From: Henriciella marina | Lineage (GTDB): Bacteria > Pseudomonadota > Alphaproteobacteria > Caulobacterales > Hyphomonadaceae | Direction of reading: 5' to 3' | Assembly: GCF_027213945.1 (NCBI RefSeq) | Contig: NZ_JAPWGW010000005.1 | Location: 62,001 to 126,000 of the forward strand | Length of the DNA stretch: 64,000 nucleotides | In this document: piece after piece, positions 8,520 to 17,454 of the stretch | How the letters are laid out: every line of letters begins with the position of its first letter | Position numbering within the stretch: the first letter of the stretch is position 1 | Program-made: the position numbers and the translations under genes | Notes under the pieces: generated by a model | Told to the model about the DNA's origin: nothing | What the model saw: only the letters and a program-made list of their open reading frames with translations | Database searches by the model: none

Positions 8520-9329
8520 ATGGCAGGCAACAGGCTCGCACTCATCACAGGCGCGTCGGCAGGTATCGGCGCTGAATTTGCGCGCCAGTATGCCGCCAAG
8601 GGGTGGGATGTCGCTCTGACGGCGCGCCGCCTCGACAGGCTGGATGGCCTCGCCCGCGAGATCGAGGAGAAATACAAGGTCTCGGCGATGACCATTTCGC
8701 AGGACCTTGCCCGCGACGGGGCGGCCGACACGATCCTGCATGAGCTGAAAGAAGCAGGCCGCCATGTCGATGCGCTGGTGAACAATGCAGGATACGGCCT
8801 GCCGGGCACCTTCTTCAATACGAGCTGGAAAGAGCAGGCAGACTTTATCCGTGTGCTCTACACGGTGCCGATCGAGCTGACCCACAAGCTCCTGCCTGGC
8901 ATGGCAGAGCGCAATTTCGGGCGCATCATCAATGTCGCGTCGCTGGCCGGTTACGCGCCCGGCTCAAGCGGGCATACGCTTTATGCCAGCGTGAAGGCGG
9001 GCCTGATCAAATTCTCTGAAAGCGTGCATGCAGAAGCTGAAACGGCCGGCCATGATATTCACTGCACTGCGCTCTGCCCCGGCTTCACCTGGACCGAATT
9101 CCACGATGTGAACGGGACGCGGGAAATGACGAACGAGTCGCCCGAGTGGATGTGGATGGAGGCGGCGCCCGTCGTTAAGGCTGGACTGGAAGGTGTCGCG
9201 CGCGGCCAGCCAGTCGTTGTGCCTGGCATGGTGAACAAGGGCGTTGCGACACTGACACGGATCTTGCCAGAGCCTGTCGGCCGGGCGATCATGAAGAAAC
9301 AGGGCAAACGCTTCCGGAAAGTGGACTAG
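8520..9329 (+). CDS. Short-chain dehydrogenase/reductase
   Basis: A 269-residue classical SDR. The cofactor motif TGASAGIG lies near the N-terminus, NNAG follows in strand 4, and the catalytic Ser-Tyr-x3-Lys is seen as INVASLAG then LYASVKAG. Arg residues after the cofactor strand (LTARRLDRL) favour NADP(H). The sequence resembles the DltE/YqjQ-like SDR group, and the substrate is not predictable. The start at 8520 follows the methyltransferase stop closely. The stop overlaps that of the convergent hemW by four bases, so there is no room for a terminator between them. Confidence 0.85.
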   Translation: MAGNRLALITGASAGIGAEFARQYAAKGWDVALTARRLDRLDGLAREIEEKYKVSAMTISQDLARDGAADTILHELKEAGRHVDALVNNAGYGLPGTFFNTSWKEQADFIRVLYTVPIELTHKLLPGMAERNFGRIINVASLAGYAPGSSGHTLYASVKAGLIKFSESVHAEAETAGHDIHCTALCPGFTWTEFHDVNGTREMTNESPEWMWMEAAPVVKAGLEGVARGQPVVVPGMVNKGVATLTRILPEPVGRAIMKKQGKRFRKVD

Positions 9330-10492
9330 GGCGAAAGCTCTGCCGCGATCCTGTCAGCAAGCAGGCGGCCAGCCCGTGTGAGCGATACTGTGGAGCCGTT
9401 CTGACGGATCAGACCGGTTTCGACGAAGCTTTTAAGCCCGTCTGGGTCGATTTCGCTACCTGTGACTTGCGTAATCCGTTCCAAATCGAAACCCGCTTCA
9501 GCCCTTAATCCCAATGCGATCAGTTCCCGCGCATTGTCCATTGGCGAAAGTCCGCTGAAGGATGCGGGTTCGAGAGGCGTTTGCGCGCTGAGCTGGTAAT
9601 CGGCTGGCCGTGCAGGGGCGTGGGTCGCAATGCGAGTTCCATCAACGGTCAGGCGGCCATGCGCGCCTGGGCCGATGCCGATCCAGTCGCCGCCGCGCCA
9701 ATAGGTCATGTTGTGATGCGACTGGTAGTGTTTCGACGCTGCGTGGTTTGACACTTCATAGGCTGGCAGGCCGCGTGCCTCGCAGACCTCTTGCGTTAGT
9801 TCATAGAGATCAGCCTGATCATCATCATCCATTGGCACGAGTTCACCTCGCCGGGCGCGCTGGCCAAAGGCGGTCCGCTCCTCAATGGTCAGCTCATAAA
9901 GCGAAAGATGAGGCGCGCCGAGCGTTAGTGCGTCAGTCAGTTCTGTTTTCCAGCTCGCCTGCGGTTGGCCGGGGCGCGCATAGATGAGATCGATCGACAG
10001 GTTTTCGAAAACGGTGAGGGCTTCAGCGACCGAGCGCTGCGCCATGGCTGCATCATGGTCGCGTCCGAGAAAATTGAGAGCCTCATTATCCAGTGACTGG
10101 ATGCCGAGCGACAGGCGCGTGACGCCCGCCGCCTTCCAGCTTTCCAGGGCCGCGCGGTTGATGTCGACCGGATTGGCCTCCAGCGTTATTTCAGCGTCCG
10201 CCTCAAGCCCGAAGCGCTGATCCGCTGTCTTTATCAAGGCCGCGATATCAGCCGGCGCCATCAGCGACGGCGTGCCCCCACCCAGATAGACTGACCCCAA
10301 TGCCGGGTGTCCCGCAAGCAGGTCTGCATGTCGGCCAAGGTCGCTCAATAGCGCCGCATTCAGCGGGGCGTTGTCCCGGTCCTTGGCCGCATAGACGTTA
10401 AAGTCGCAATACGGGCAGATGCGCGTGCAATAGGGCCAGTGGATATAGAGCCCGAAGCCGTGCGCCGGGCCGAAGGGTGGGGCATCGGCCAT
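9326..10492 (-). CDS. hemW: Radical SAM haem chaperone HemW
   Basis: A 388-residue radical SAM protein. The cluster motif is C22-x3-C26-x2-C29 (YCTRICPYCD), followed by GGGTPS at 71-76, the SAM-binding glycine motif. A HemN C-terminal domain is also present. True coproporphyrinogen dehydrogenases (HemN) are about 450 residues with an extra N-terminal CPG-type segment. This shorter form matches HemW, which binds haem and delivers it to target proteins. It begins at ATG 10492, directly after the TAA of rdgB. The rdgB-hemW pairing is widespread in proteobacteria and supports both calls. Confidence 0.9.
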   Translation of the reverse strand: MADAPPFGPAHGFGLYIHWPYCTRICPYCDFNVYAAKDRDNAPLNAALLSDLGRHADLLAGHPALGSVYLGGGTPSLMAPADIAALIKTADQRFGLEADAEITLEANPVDINRAALESWKAAGVTRLSLGIQSLDNEALNFLGRDHDAAMAQRSVAEALTVFENLSIDLIYARPGQPQASWKTELTDALTLGAPHLSLYELTIEERTAFGQRARRGELVPMDDDDQADLYELTQEVCEARGLPAYEVSNHAASKHYQSHHNMTYWRGGDWIGIGPGAHGRLTVDGTRIATHAPARPADYQLSAQTPLEPASFSGLSPMDNARELIALGLRAEAGFDLERITQVTGSEIDPDGLKSFVETGLIRQNGSTVSLTRAGRLLADRIAAELSP

Positions 10493-11092
10493 TTAAAGAA
10501 GGGCAGCCTTCAGCTTCGCGAAGGCATCAGCGCGGTGGCTCATCGCGTGTTTCTTCGCCGGGTCCATTTCGCCGAATGTCTCGGTCTCGCCCCTTGCGAC
10601 GAAGACCGGGTCAAAGCCGAAGCCCTTGTCGCCGCGCGGTGGCCAGACCACCTCGCCCTCAACAGTCCCTTCGAAGACTTCCTCATGCCCGTCCGGCCAG
10701 ACCACGGCGAGCGTGGAGACAAAGCGGGCGGTGCGGTCAGTCGCGCCGCTTTCCTTCAGCAGCGTCTCTACCTTTTCCATCGCGACATAGAAGTCGCGCG
10801 GCTCGCCCGCCCAGATGGCAGTATGCACACCCGGCATACCGCCGAGGGCGTCAACTTCGAGACCGCTATCGTCAGAGAGGGCAGGCGCGCCCGTCGCCTT
10901 GCAGGCCGCGCGGGCCTTGATGAGCGCATTGCCCGAAAAGGTCTGTTCGGTCTCTTCCGGTTCCTCCAGATCCAGCTCGATGGCGGAGACGACTTCCATA
11001 CCGACAGGTTCGAAAAGGTCCTTTAGTTCGCGGACCTTACCCTTGTTATGCGTTGCCGCGACGAGACGGCCTTTCTCTAGTTTGCGAGTCAT
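10493..11092 (-). CDS. rdgB: RdgB/HAM1 non-canonical purine NTP pyrophosphatase
   Basis: The protein is about 199 residues from the chosen start at 11092. It hydrolyses (d)ITP and XTP to monophosphates, which keeps deaminated purines out of nucleic acid. The N-terminal nucleotide-binding signature [11 protein letters not shown], the catalytic [11 protein letters not shown] and the late GFGFDPVF and SHRADA segments are all visible and in order. An in-frame ATG 39 bases upstream exists, but the family starts close to the ATHNKGK strand, so the shorter form is preferred. It is followed without a gap by hemW. Confidence 0.92.
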   Translation of the reverse strand: MTRKLEKGRLVAATHNKGKVRELKDLFEPVGMEVVSAIELDLEEPEETEQTFSGNALIKARAACKATGAPALSDDSGLEVDALGGMPGVHTAIWAGEPRDFYVAMEKVETLLKESGATDRTARFVSTLAVVWPDGHEEVFEGTVEGEVVWPPRGDKGFGFDPVFVARGETETFGEMDPAKKHAMSHRADAFAKLKAALL

Positions 11093-11209
11093 GCGTGGAT
11101 GTGGCTCCGATCTTGCTTTCTGTGTGAACACGATTATCGTTTAACGGTAAATTCGCATGTGGCTGCCAGATAATGGCCGTTCAGCGGTATCTGAGGATTT
11201 GAAAGACAT

Positions 11210-11740
11210 ATGACAATCCGCCAGCATAACTCCATGGCTGCCTTTCTTTCGGGACTGATGCAGGTCGTGATCTGGATCGCGATCCTGAGCGGCATTATCG
11301 CCTTCATCCTGATCGGTGTCGGCCTGATCGGCAGCCTGAATGGCGGCGTCATGCGCGTGCCGGGCATGGAAGCCTATGTCGAAGGCGTGGCACCGGGCCA
11401 ATTCATCGCGGGGCTTGCGGGTCTCGCCGTCTTCGCGCCGGGCATTATCTATGTCTGTATCCAGTTGCGTAGCATCCTTTCCACCCTTGCCAGTGGCGAT
11501 CCGTTCGTGCCTGAAAACGGGCCGCGCCTCACCCGTATTGCGATGGCAATCGGTGCGATCGAACTTGCGCGCTATCTGACCGTTATTCTCCTCAATGCCT
11601 TTGTCGACCTTGGCAGCGACCAGCCCTTGAGGCTCAGCATCAACCTTGCCGCCTGGGCGGCAGTCATCGCGCTCTTCGTTCTTGCGCAGGTCTTCCGTGA
11701 AGGAAGCCGCCTGCGCGAGGAAGAGAAGATGACGATTTAG
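11210..11740 (+). CDS. DUF2975 membrane protein
   Basis: A 176-residue protein with four predicted membrane helices (about 14-38, 60-80, 105-125 and 140-160). It ends in FREGSRLREEEKMTI, which closely matches the C-terminus of DUF2975 proteins. These are integral membrane proteins of unknown function that are almost always encoded beside a small Cro/CI-type regulator, as here. The regulator begins 16 bases downstream. Confidence 0.85.
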   Translation: MTIRQHNSMAAFLSGLMQVVIWIAILSGIIAFILIGVGLIGSLNGGVMRVPGMEAYVEGVAPGQFIAGLAGLAVFAPGIIYVCIQLRSILSTLASGDPFVPENGPRLTRIAMAIGAIELARYLTVILLNAFVDLGSDQPLRLSINLAAWAAVIALFVLAQVFREGSRLREEEKMTI

Positions 11741-11756
11741 GAGGGCCTCACCCTAT

Positions 11757-12002
11757 ATGGCCATTCGCGTAACTCTCGACCGCGTTCTCCTCGAGCGCCG
11801 CATGTCTCTCACCGAACTCTCTGATCGCGTCGGCGTGACCCTCGCCAATCTGTCGATCCTTAAGACCGGAAAGGCAAAGGCGGTACGTTTCTCGACGCTT
11901 GAGGCGCTCTGCCGTGAGCTGGGCTGCCAGCCGGGCGACATTCTCATCTTCGACGAAGAAGGCGACGGCGCTGCCGAAGGCGAGGATGAGGCTGCGGCGT
12001 AG
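11757..12002 (+). CDS. Small Cro/CI (YozG-like) HTH regulator
   Basis: An 81-residue DNA-binding protein: MAIRVTLDRVLLERRMSLTE starts the helix bundle, and the recognition helix region reads VTLANLSILKTGKAKAVRF. This is the HTH_26/YozG type that partners DUF2975. The C-terminal 15 residues are almost all Glu, Asp, Gly and Ala, an acidic tail. The pair may form a membrane-linked regulatory unit, but neither ligand nor target is known. Confidence 0.85.
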   Translation: MAIRVTLDRVLLERRMSLTELSDRVGVTLANLSILKTGKAKAVRFSTLEALCRELGCQPGDILIFDEEGDGAAEGEDEAAA

Positions 12003-12010
12003 GCCCGGAC

Positions 12011-12313
12011 ATGGCGCGGTTCGATCTGATCGCGACCTACATGATGCCGAACCGCAAGAATGGGACGCTCTATACAGGATCGACGTCTGATCTATGGACC
12101 CGGATCGGCCAGCACAAATCTGGTCAGGGTTCGGTCTTTACCGCAAAGTATGGTTGCGACCGGCTTGTCTGGTGTGAATTCCATCAGGACATCTCGGCAG
12201 CTGTGCACCGCGAAAGGCGGCTGAAGACATGGCCGAGGCAGTGGAAAACCAATCTCATTGAAGAGGTCAATCCGGATTGGAAGGACCTTACGATGATACT
12301 TCCGTTCACGTGA
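12011..12313 (+). CDS. GIY-YIG (UPF0213/YhbQ-like) nuclease-fold protein
   Basis: A 100-residue single-domain protein. The GIY strand is replaced by ATYMMPN and the YIG by LYTGSTSD, followed by the conserved Arg in LWTRIGQH and the late Glu in HRERRLKTW. The fold and Arg/Glu pattern match the stand-alone GIY-YIG family common in alphaproteobacteria. Biochemical roles are largely unknown. It starts 8 bases after the HTH gene, so it may share its transcript. Confidence 0.85.
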   Translation: MARFDLIATYMMPNRKNGTLYTGSTSDLWTRIGQHKSGQGSVFTAKYGCDRLVWCEFHQDISAAVHRERRLKTWPRQWKTNLIEEVNPDWKDLTMILPFT

Positions 12314-12336
12314 TGGCTTTTCAGTCTTTGGCTTGT

Positions 12337-12414
12337 CACGGCTTGTCCGTGGCATCCAGCTTCTGACCTCGCGGCTTGTGCAACTCAGGAGATGGGCCCC
12401 ACGGACAAGCCGTG
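12337..12414. repeat. 16-base inverted repeat
   Basis: CACGGCTTGTCCGTGG at 12337-12352 recurs as its exact reverse complement at 12399-12414, separated by 46 bases. Each arm is itself partly palindromic (CACGG/CCGTG). It lies between the GIY-YIG gene and creA and resembles dispersed intergenic REP-type elements. It could form a cruciform or a transcript hairpin. Confidence 0.65.
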
Positions 12415-12471
12415 GGGAGGCAACCAAATTCGGGGCGAAGCATTGCTTGGATCAGCACTATCGGGGACCCA

Positions 12472-12975
12472 ATGATGCAATTTTATAGTGTTGTAGCCGT
12501 TCTTTTTACCGCCCTCATCCTCGCGGCATGTGGCGGTGGTGATCGCGAGGTTGGCGAGTTCAAGAATGACTGGCTCGGTAACGAGATCAAGATTGACCGT
12601 CTTCAGGACCCAAAAGTCCCGGGCATTACCTGCCATATCGCCTATTTCGACCGCGGCGTCTGGGACCGGATCGGCAAGGGTAACTGGTTCGAGGATCCGT
12701 CAAACTCCTCCATTTCCTGCCTGAAGACCGGCCCCGTCACCATCGGCCGGATCGATCTCGATCGCTCTGGCGAGGAAGTCTGGGACCGTGGACGTTCGCT
12801 TATTTTCAAGCAACTCGCCGTGCGCCGGATCTACGACCCTGCAAGCGACGCGATGATGTATGTCTCATTCTCGCGCAAGCCGGTCGACGGCTCCGCCAAG
12901 ATGAGCCTCTCCACGGTGCCCCTGTGGGACGCTGACGTTACGTGGGAGGGCCGGCAGAAGCCTGTGGCAGAGTAG
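12472..12975 (+). CDS. creA: CreA-family lipoprotein
   Basis: From the start at 12472 the protein has 167 residues. A short signal peptide ends in LILAACGGG, a good lipobox, unlike enteric CreA, which is a periplasmic signal-peptidase-I substrate. The rest matches the CreA domain in order: NDWLGNEIKIDRLQDPKVPG, then ITCHIAYF, the SISCLKTGP segment with the paired Cys, and RSLIFKQLAVRRIYD. CreA function is unknown despite its link with the creBCD locus in Escherichia. No creBCD genes are near. Confidence 0.85.
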   Translation: MMQFYSVVAVLFTALILAACGGGDREVGEFKNDWLGNEIKIDRLQDPKVPGITCHIAYFDRGVWDRIGKGNWFEDPSNSSISCLKTGPVTIGRIDLDRSGEEVWDRGRSLIFKQLAVRRIYDPASDAMMYVSFSRKPVDGSAKMSLSTVPLWDADVTWEGRQKPVAE

Positions 12976-12982
12976 GCGCCTA

Positions 12983-13453
12983 TCAGCGGATGCGTTTAAA
13001 GGCGATGAACCTGAAGGGGACATAGGAAGCGGCGGCCGTGAAGCTGCCCCAGCACAAGCCGATAATCGTTACGGGGCCGAGGATACCAAGCGGCATTGCA
13101 AGCTTTTCAATCAGCGTCGTCTGGGCGTTTGGATCAGCATAAAGGGCGACCAGATACAGAACGTAATAGAACACTACGGCGCATAACACGCCGAAGCCCA
13201 TCGCGCCCACGATAGTCGCCTCGGTCAGGCGATGCTTCCGTGATAGAAATATCAACGCTGCAAGAACCCCAATGCTGGCTGGCAGGGGGACGGCGAGAAA
13301 AATCCAAAAGAGGGCCGATAGACTTGGCGTTCCGGTCAACACATCAGAAAAAAGCAGAAGCATCGGGGAAAGTGGCCCTGCCAGGATACAGCCAAGGACG
13401 ACTCGCCAAGGCGACTGGAACGCTAAAGCGCGGGAAGTTCGAACTTCGCTCAT
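12983..13453 (-). CDS. Hypothetical four-helix membrane protein
   Basis: From ATG at 13453 the frame gives 156 residues with four hydrophobic segments (about 17-37, 47-70, 80-105 and 120-145) and a basic C-terminal end (PFRFIAFKRIR). The frame stays open for another 590 bases upstream, but that part overlaps the clear haemoglobin gene on the other strand and has no protein-like character, so it is left out. I do not recognise the family. It converges with creA with only 7 bases between stops. Confidence 0.55.
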   Translation of the reverse strand: MSEVRTSRALAFQSPWRVVLGCILAGPLSPMLLLFSDVLTGTPSLSALFWIFLAVPLPASIGVLAALIFLSRKHRLTEATIVGAMGFGVLCAVVFYYVLYLVALYADPNAQTTLIEKLAMPLGILGPVTIIGLCWGSFTAAASYVPFRFIAFKRIR

Positions 13454-13654
13454 AGGGTATGCCCGGCAATCAAAGCGATCATGCAGGAGCGTGACGTGGC
13501 TGGCGATGCGGCGTTTCGCGCGCCCCGAATGGTTCGACTTCGCTCCCGAGTGACGTCTAAGCACGCGGCCTTTCGAGAGCAGGCAGCTGGCGGAGTAAGG
13601 CGTCGGTACATTTGCGTATCGACGGTCTTGGCCGTGTTGTGGCACGCGTAAGTC

Positions 13655-14092
13655 ATGACTTATCAGAGACGCACTGCTGAGGAGCGACGCCGCGATATTA
13701 AGGCCCATGCCGGGAGCCTTGGTATTGATGACGCCTTCATCTCGAAGCTCGTGGAGACCTTCTACGCGCGGGTCAGGCAGCACGACCGACTCGGGCCGAT
13801 TTTCAATGGTGAGATTGATGACTGGCCTGACCACCTCGCAAAGCTGAAGGACTTCTGGGCGTCTGTGGCGATGAATGCGGGGCGTTATTCCGGCAAGCCC
13901 GTGCCTGCGCACATGAAGCTTGAGGGCGTCCGGCGCGAGGATTTCGGTGAATGGCTGGGCCTGTTCAGGCGCACGCTGGAGGATATCTCGCCGGGCGCTG
14001 AAACCGTGGACTATTTCATGGTTCGCGCCGAGCGGATCGCGCAAAGTTTGCAGCTCGCCATGTTCGGGCTCGACAGTCTGGAGCGGGGCTAG
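13655..14092 (+). CDS. Group III truncated haemoglobin
   Basis: A 145-residue globin of the 2/2 type. The segments LVETFYARVRQHDRLGPIF, the E-helix DHLAKLKDFWASV and VPAHMKLEGV (proximal His region) match group III (trHb3) proteins of alphaproteobacteria. These bind oxygen or NO and are linked to microaerobic respiration or NO detoxification. The first 20 residues are a charged extension. No partner reductase lies beside it, although a cyanide-insensitive oxidase is encoded 22 kb away. The gene ends before a strong hairpin. Confidence 0.85.
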   Translation: MTYQRRTAEERRRDIKAHAGSLGIDDAFISKLVETFYARVRQHDRLGPIFNGEIDDWPDHLAKLKDFWASVAMNAGRYSGKPVPAHMKLEGVRREDFGEWLGLFRRTLEDISPGAETVDYFMVRAERIAQSLQLAMFGLDSLERG

Positions 14093-14094
14093 GG

Positions 14095-14139
14095 CCCCAC
14101 CCTATCCCTCCCGCGCGAAAGGGGAGGGTTGGGGTGGGG
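14095..14139. terminator. Bidirectional GC-rich hairpin between trHb and rph
   Basis: A long near-perfect inverted repeat (CCCCACCCTATCCCTCCC against GGGAGGGTTGGGGTGGGG) with a short loop lies between the convergent globin and RNase PH genes. There is no long U tract on either side, so termination strength is uncertain. This form is also a common dispersed intergenic hairpin. Confidence 0.6.
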
Positions 14140-14147
14140 TCTTGAAG

Positions 14148-14873
14148 CTACCCGATCGCCTTCTTCTGCGCCTCGAAGAGCTCCGTGCAGCCTTTTTCCG
14201 CCAGCCGCATCATTTCCTCGACTTCAGGCCGGGTCATTGGGCGCTCTTCGCCGGTGCCCTGGATTTCGATGAAGCCGCCATCTGAGCTCATGACGACGTT
14301 CATGTCGCCTTCGCCGCCGGAGTCTTCGGGGTAGTCGAGGTCGAGGACGGGGTGGTCCTTGTACAGGCCGACCGAAATGGCGGCGGCCTGTTTCTGGATC
14401 GGGTCGGTCTTGATGACGCCTTCTTCGCGCATGTATTTCAGCGCGAGCGCCATGGCGACAAAGCCGCCGGTGATGGAGGCTGTGCGCGTGCCGCCATCGG
14501 CCTGGATGACGTCGCAGTCGATGGTGAGCTGGTTTTCGCCGAGCGCCGTCAGATCGACAACCGAGCGCAAGCTACGGCCGATAAGGCGCTGGATTTCCTG
14601 CGTGCGGCCGGACTGCTTGCCGCGGGCCGCTTCCCGGCTGCCACGGGTGTGGGTGGCGCGCGGCAGCATGCCGTATTCGCCGGTGACCCAGCCCTTGCCC
14701 TGACCGCGCAGCCATGGCGGCACGCTGTCTGACCATGAGGCGGTGCAGAGCACATGGGTGTGGCCGAATTTCGCAAGGCACGAGCCTTCAGCGTAGCGGG
14801 TTACATTGGTTTCCAGCACGATATCGCGCAGCTGGTCTGCGGTGCGGCCCGACGGGCGTACGAGGTCGGTCAT
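14148..14873 (-). CDS. rph: Ribonuclease PH
   Basis: A 241-residue phosphorolytic 3'-5' exoribonuclease that trims tRNA 3' ends. The N-terminus [17 protein letters not shown] and the segments [20 protein letters not shown] and [19 protein letters not shown] are hallmark RNase PH sequences with the phosphate-binding Arg residues. The start at 14873 overlaps the stop of the upstream transporter gene (TAATG). In many alphaproteobacteria rph lies opposite hrcA, as here with one gene inserted between. Confidence 0.95.
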   Translation of the reverse strand: MTDLVRPSGRTADQLRDIVLETNVTRYAEGSCLAKFGHTHVLCTASWSDSVPPWLRGQGKGWVTGEYGMLPRATHTRGSREAARGKQSGRTQEIQRLIGRSLRSVVDLTALGENQLTIDCDVIQADGGTRTASITGGFVAMALALKYMREEGVIKTDPIQKQAAAISVGLYKDHPVLDLDYPEDSGGEGDMNVVMSSDGGFIEIQGTGEERPMTRPEVEEMMRLAEKGCTELFEAQKKAIG

Positions 14874-16270
14874 TACAAATCTCCATCTTTCACCGGGGGG
14901 TGAAGCGACTCGAGATTGGCTTGTCCACCCCCGCTCATGGCTTCTGCTGCCTTTGCCTGTACGGCGCGGGTGATCGGGTACTTCCAGATCAGGATTGCGG
15001 CGAGGGCGTAGGACACCACCGGCACCCCGACAAAGACCGCCATCAGGCCGCGCACGGTCTCTGGTGAGTTCTCGCCCGCCGGATTGAAGCCGACGAGGAC
15101 GCCGAGAAGGATGTAGGGAATGCCGATGGCGAAGCTCGCCCCGGTCTTGTAGGCGCCCGACATGAGCGAGAAGAAAAGCCCCGCCCGGTTGGCCCCGCCG
15201 CGCGCTTCTTCGGCCTCGACAAGGTCGGCCATCATGGAGCGCACCAGGATGAAGGGCGAGCCATATCCGAAGCCCGAAATGACGGCAGCGATCAGAAGCG
15301 GAACAATGCCGCCGCCAAAAACCGAAAGCGGGAAATAGGCAATATAGGTGATGGCCGACCACATGCAGACATAGCGCATAGCAACATATTTTTCGGTGCG
15401 CTTGGACAGCCAGACCCAGACGGGCATTGCCGCGAAACCGGCAATGAAATGCGCCATCAGGATAAGAGAGGCGGCGCCATGACCCACGCCGAAGCCCCAG
15501 AAGGAGGCAAAGAGGAATGTGCCGGCTGTGCCGGCAATGGCGATCCCGATGAATATCTCTGTTGCCAGCAGCCGCCACAGGGTCTGCTGACGAAGCGCTT
15601 CGAGAATGGCGGACGGATGGAAGCTGGCCTTCGGGGCGTTCGGGTCAGGCTGGGGGTCCGGAACGAGCCAGACGGCAGCGCCGACGGTGACCGGCAGGGC
15701 GATGATCAGGAACCAGCCCATGATCGATATCTGCTGGGCAAAGGTCACCCCGCCAAACCGCTCCAGAAGTGAGGGCAGGGCGAGCATGACGAGCATGGTG
15801 GAGATGGTGAAAAGTTCGCGCCACATGAAGAGGCGCGAACGCTCGTCATAGGAGCGCGCAACCGACGGGGCCCAGGCCTGGTGCGGCGTCGTGATCATCG
15901 TCGTGCCGATATAGAAAATGAACAGAATGATCCCGAGGAAGAGCGGCGAGACCGGAGGCCCGATCGGGTTATAGAGGAGCCAGACGGCCGGGAGCAGGAT
16001 TGGCACCGCGATGATCAGCCAGTGCTTGATCTTGCCCATGCGGGACGGCTTGGTATCGACCAGCCAGCCCATGACCGGGTCTGAGAAAAGGTCCCAGAAC
16101 CGCAGGATCATGAAGATGATCCCCACCATGGCTGTGCCGAGGCCCATCTGTTCGGCATAGAAAGGGGCAATGAAGACCGCCATAGGCAGGCCGACCGCCC
16201 CGAAGGGGATTCCGACCGAGCCGTATGCAATCACTTGTGAGGTAGACAGTTTCGTTGGCACACTGGACAT
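14873..16270 (-). CDS. MFS_2 / GPH-type sugar-cation symporter
   Basis: A 465-residue protein with about 12 predicted membrane segments. The early [16 protein letters not shown] motif is diagnostic of the glycoside-pentoside-hexuronide:cation symporter family (MFS_2, melibiose-type). The loop GKIKHWLI and the segment [21 protein letters not shown] in the second half also match that family. The Asp residues in helix 2 are those that couple Na+ or H+ in characterised members. The substrate is not predictable. It begins 88 bases from the divergent hrcA and is translationally coupled to rph. Confidence 0.85.
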   Translation of the reverse strand: MSSVPTKLSTSQVIAYGSVGIPFGAVGLPMAVFIAPFYAEQMGLGTAMVGIIFMILRFWDLFSDPVMGWLVDTKPSRMGKIKHWLIIAVPILLPAVWLLYNPIGPPVSPLFLGIILFIFYIGTTMITTPHQAWAPSVARSYDERSRLFMWRELFTISTMLVMLALPSLLERFGGVTFAQQISIMGWFLIIALPVTVGAAVWLVPDPQPDPNAPKASFHPSAILEALRQQTLWRLLATEIFIGIAIAGTAGTFLFASFWGFGVGHGAASLILMAHFIAGFAAMPVWVWLSKRTEKYVAMRYVCMWSAITYIAYFPLSVFGGGIVPLLIAAVISGFGYGSPFILVRSMMADLVEAEEARGGANRAGLFFSLMSGAYKTGASFAIGIPYILLGVLVGFNPAGENSPETVRGLMAVFVGVPVVSYALAAILIWKYPITRAVQAKAAEAMSGGGQANLESLHPPVKDGDL

Positions 16271-16358
16271 GGATCAGACTGAAACCCATTTGCGGTCCGC
16301 GTCCAAGAGAAAAACAACCGATTAAACGCGTGATTGCAAACCCCGGAAATTCGCGCCC

Positions 16359-17435
16359 ATGACCGAGAATTTCAAACCAACCGGCCTTCTCCAGAGCCTC
16401 GATGAGCGCTCTCGCTCTATCTTCCGTGAGATTGTCGAAACCTATCTGGAAACCGGTGAGCCCGTCGGCTCCCGTACCCTGTCAAAAAGCGGGATTGGCC
16501 TGTCTCCGGCTTCGATTCGCAACGTCATGTCGGACCTGACAGAGCTTGGTCTTCTGGACAGCCCTCATATCTCTGCTGGGCGGATGCCGACCCATATCGG
16601 GCTACGCCTTTTCGTCGATGGCTTCCTTGAGATTGGTGAACCCGTCGAGAATGATCGCGGCGCCATCGAGGATCGACTTCGCGCCAATGGACGGGACCTC
16701 CAGGGGGTGCTGAAAGAAGCCTCATCGATTCTTTCCGGCCTTGCAGGTGGGGCTGGGCTTGTGTCTTCGCCGACACGCGAGCGGCCTGTCCGCCATGTCG
16801 AATTTGTCCCGCTGGCGACTGGCGAGGCGCTTTGCATCCTGGTCGATGAGCTGGGCGAAGTCGAAAATCGCCTCGTCCCCATACCAAAGGGCCTGCCTGT
16901 CACGACACTCATCGAGGCCGGCAATTATCTTGCTGCGCGGATGAAGGGGCGTACCCTGCGCGAAGCAGCTTTGGCCATCCGGAGCGAAATCGCCGAGAGA
17001 CGTGCCGAGCTCGATGCCGCAGCGACCTCTTTGGTCGAAAAAGGTCTGGCTGAATGGGCAGGCGAAGTTCCGGGAGAGGAACGCGCGCTGATCGTGCACG
17101 GGCGCGCAAACCTTCTTTCTGATTCGCGCGCGGCAGACGATATGGAGCAGGTCCGCCAGCTATTCGACATCTTGGACCGTCAGAAAGGGCTGCTGGACGT
17201 GCTGGACTCCACACGCGAAGCTGAAGGGGTGCGCCTTTTCATCGGTGCTGAAAACAGGCTTTTTCCGTTGTCGGGTTCAAGCCTGATTGTTGCCCCCTAT
17301 ATGAACGCCTCAAGACAGGTTATCGGCGCACTCGGCGTGATCGGTCCGACCCGGCTAAACTATGCAAGGGTTATCCCGATGGTTGACTATACCGCGCGTA
17401 TCGTCAGCCAGATACTCGGCGAGCGCCAGAAATGA
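16359..17435 (+). CDS. hrcA: Heat-inducible transcription repressor HrcA
   Basis: A 358-residue protein with an N-terminal winged helix (LDERSRSIFREIVETYLETG, then GSRTLSKSGIGLSPASIRNV), a GAF-like centre and a C-terminal dimerisation domain ending in DYTARIVSQILGERQ. HrcA binds CIRCE operators, usually before groESL, and is kept active by GroEL. I found no CIRCE element in the 88 bases upstream. The gene is followed 19 bases later by grpE, the arrangement typical of alphaproteobacteria. Confidence 0.95.
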   Translation: MTENFKPTGLLQSLDERSRSIFREIVETYLETGEPVGSRTLSKSGIGLSPASIRNVMSDLTELGLLDSPHISAGRMPTHIGLRLFVDGFLEIGEPVENDRGAIEDRLRANGRDLQGVLKEASSILSGLAGGAGLVSSPTRERPVRHVEFVPLATGEALCILVDELGEVENRLVPIPKGLPVTTLIEAGNYLAARMKGRTLREAALAIRSEIAERRAELDAAATSLVEKGLAEWAGEVPGEERALIVHGRANLLSDSRAADDMEQVRQLFDILDRQKGLLDVLDSTREAEGVRLFIGAENRLFPLSGSSLIVAPYMNASRQVIGALGVIGPTRLNYARVIPMVDYTARIVSQILGERQK

Positions 17436-17454
17436 AGAACAAACGGAAGCGAAC

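Noticed and set aside
12983-14044. A 353-codon minus-strand frame spanning the membrane protein and the region opposite the haemoglobin gene
   Set aside because: The part beyond 13453 overlaps the clear group III haemoglobin on the plus strand, lacks protein-like character, and reads through an intergenic region; only the 156-residue C-terminal part is kept.
14148-15578. A 476-codon minus-strand frame joining rph to a long upstream extension
   Set aside because: The extension is an out-of-frame reading of the transporter gene; rph starts at 14873 with the standard N-terminus.
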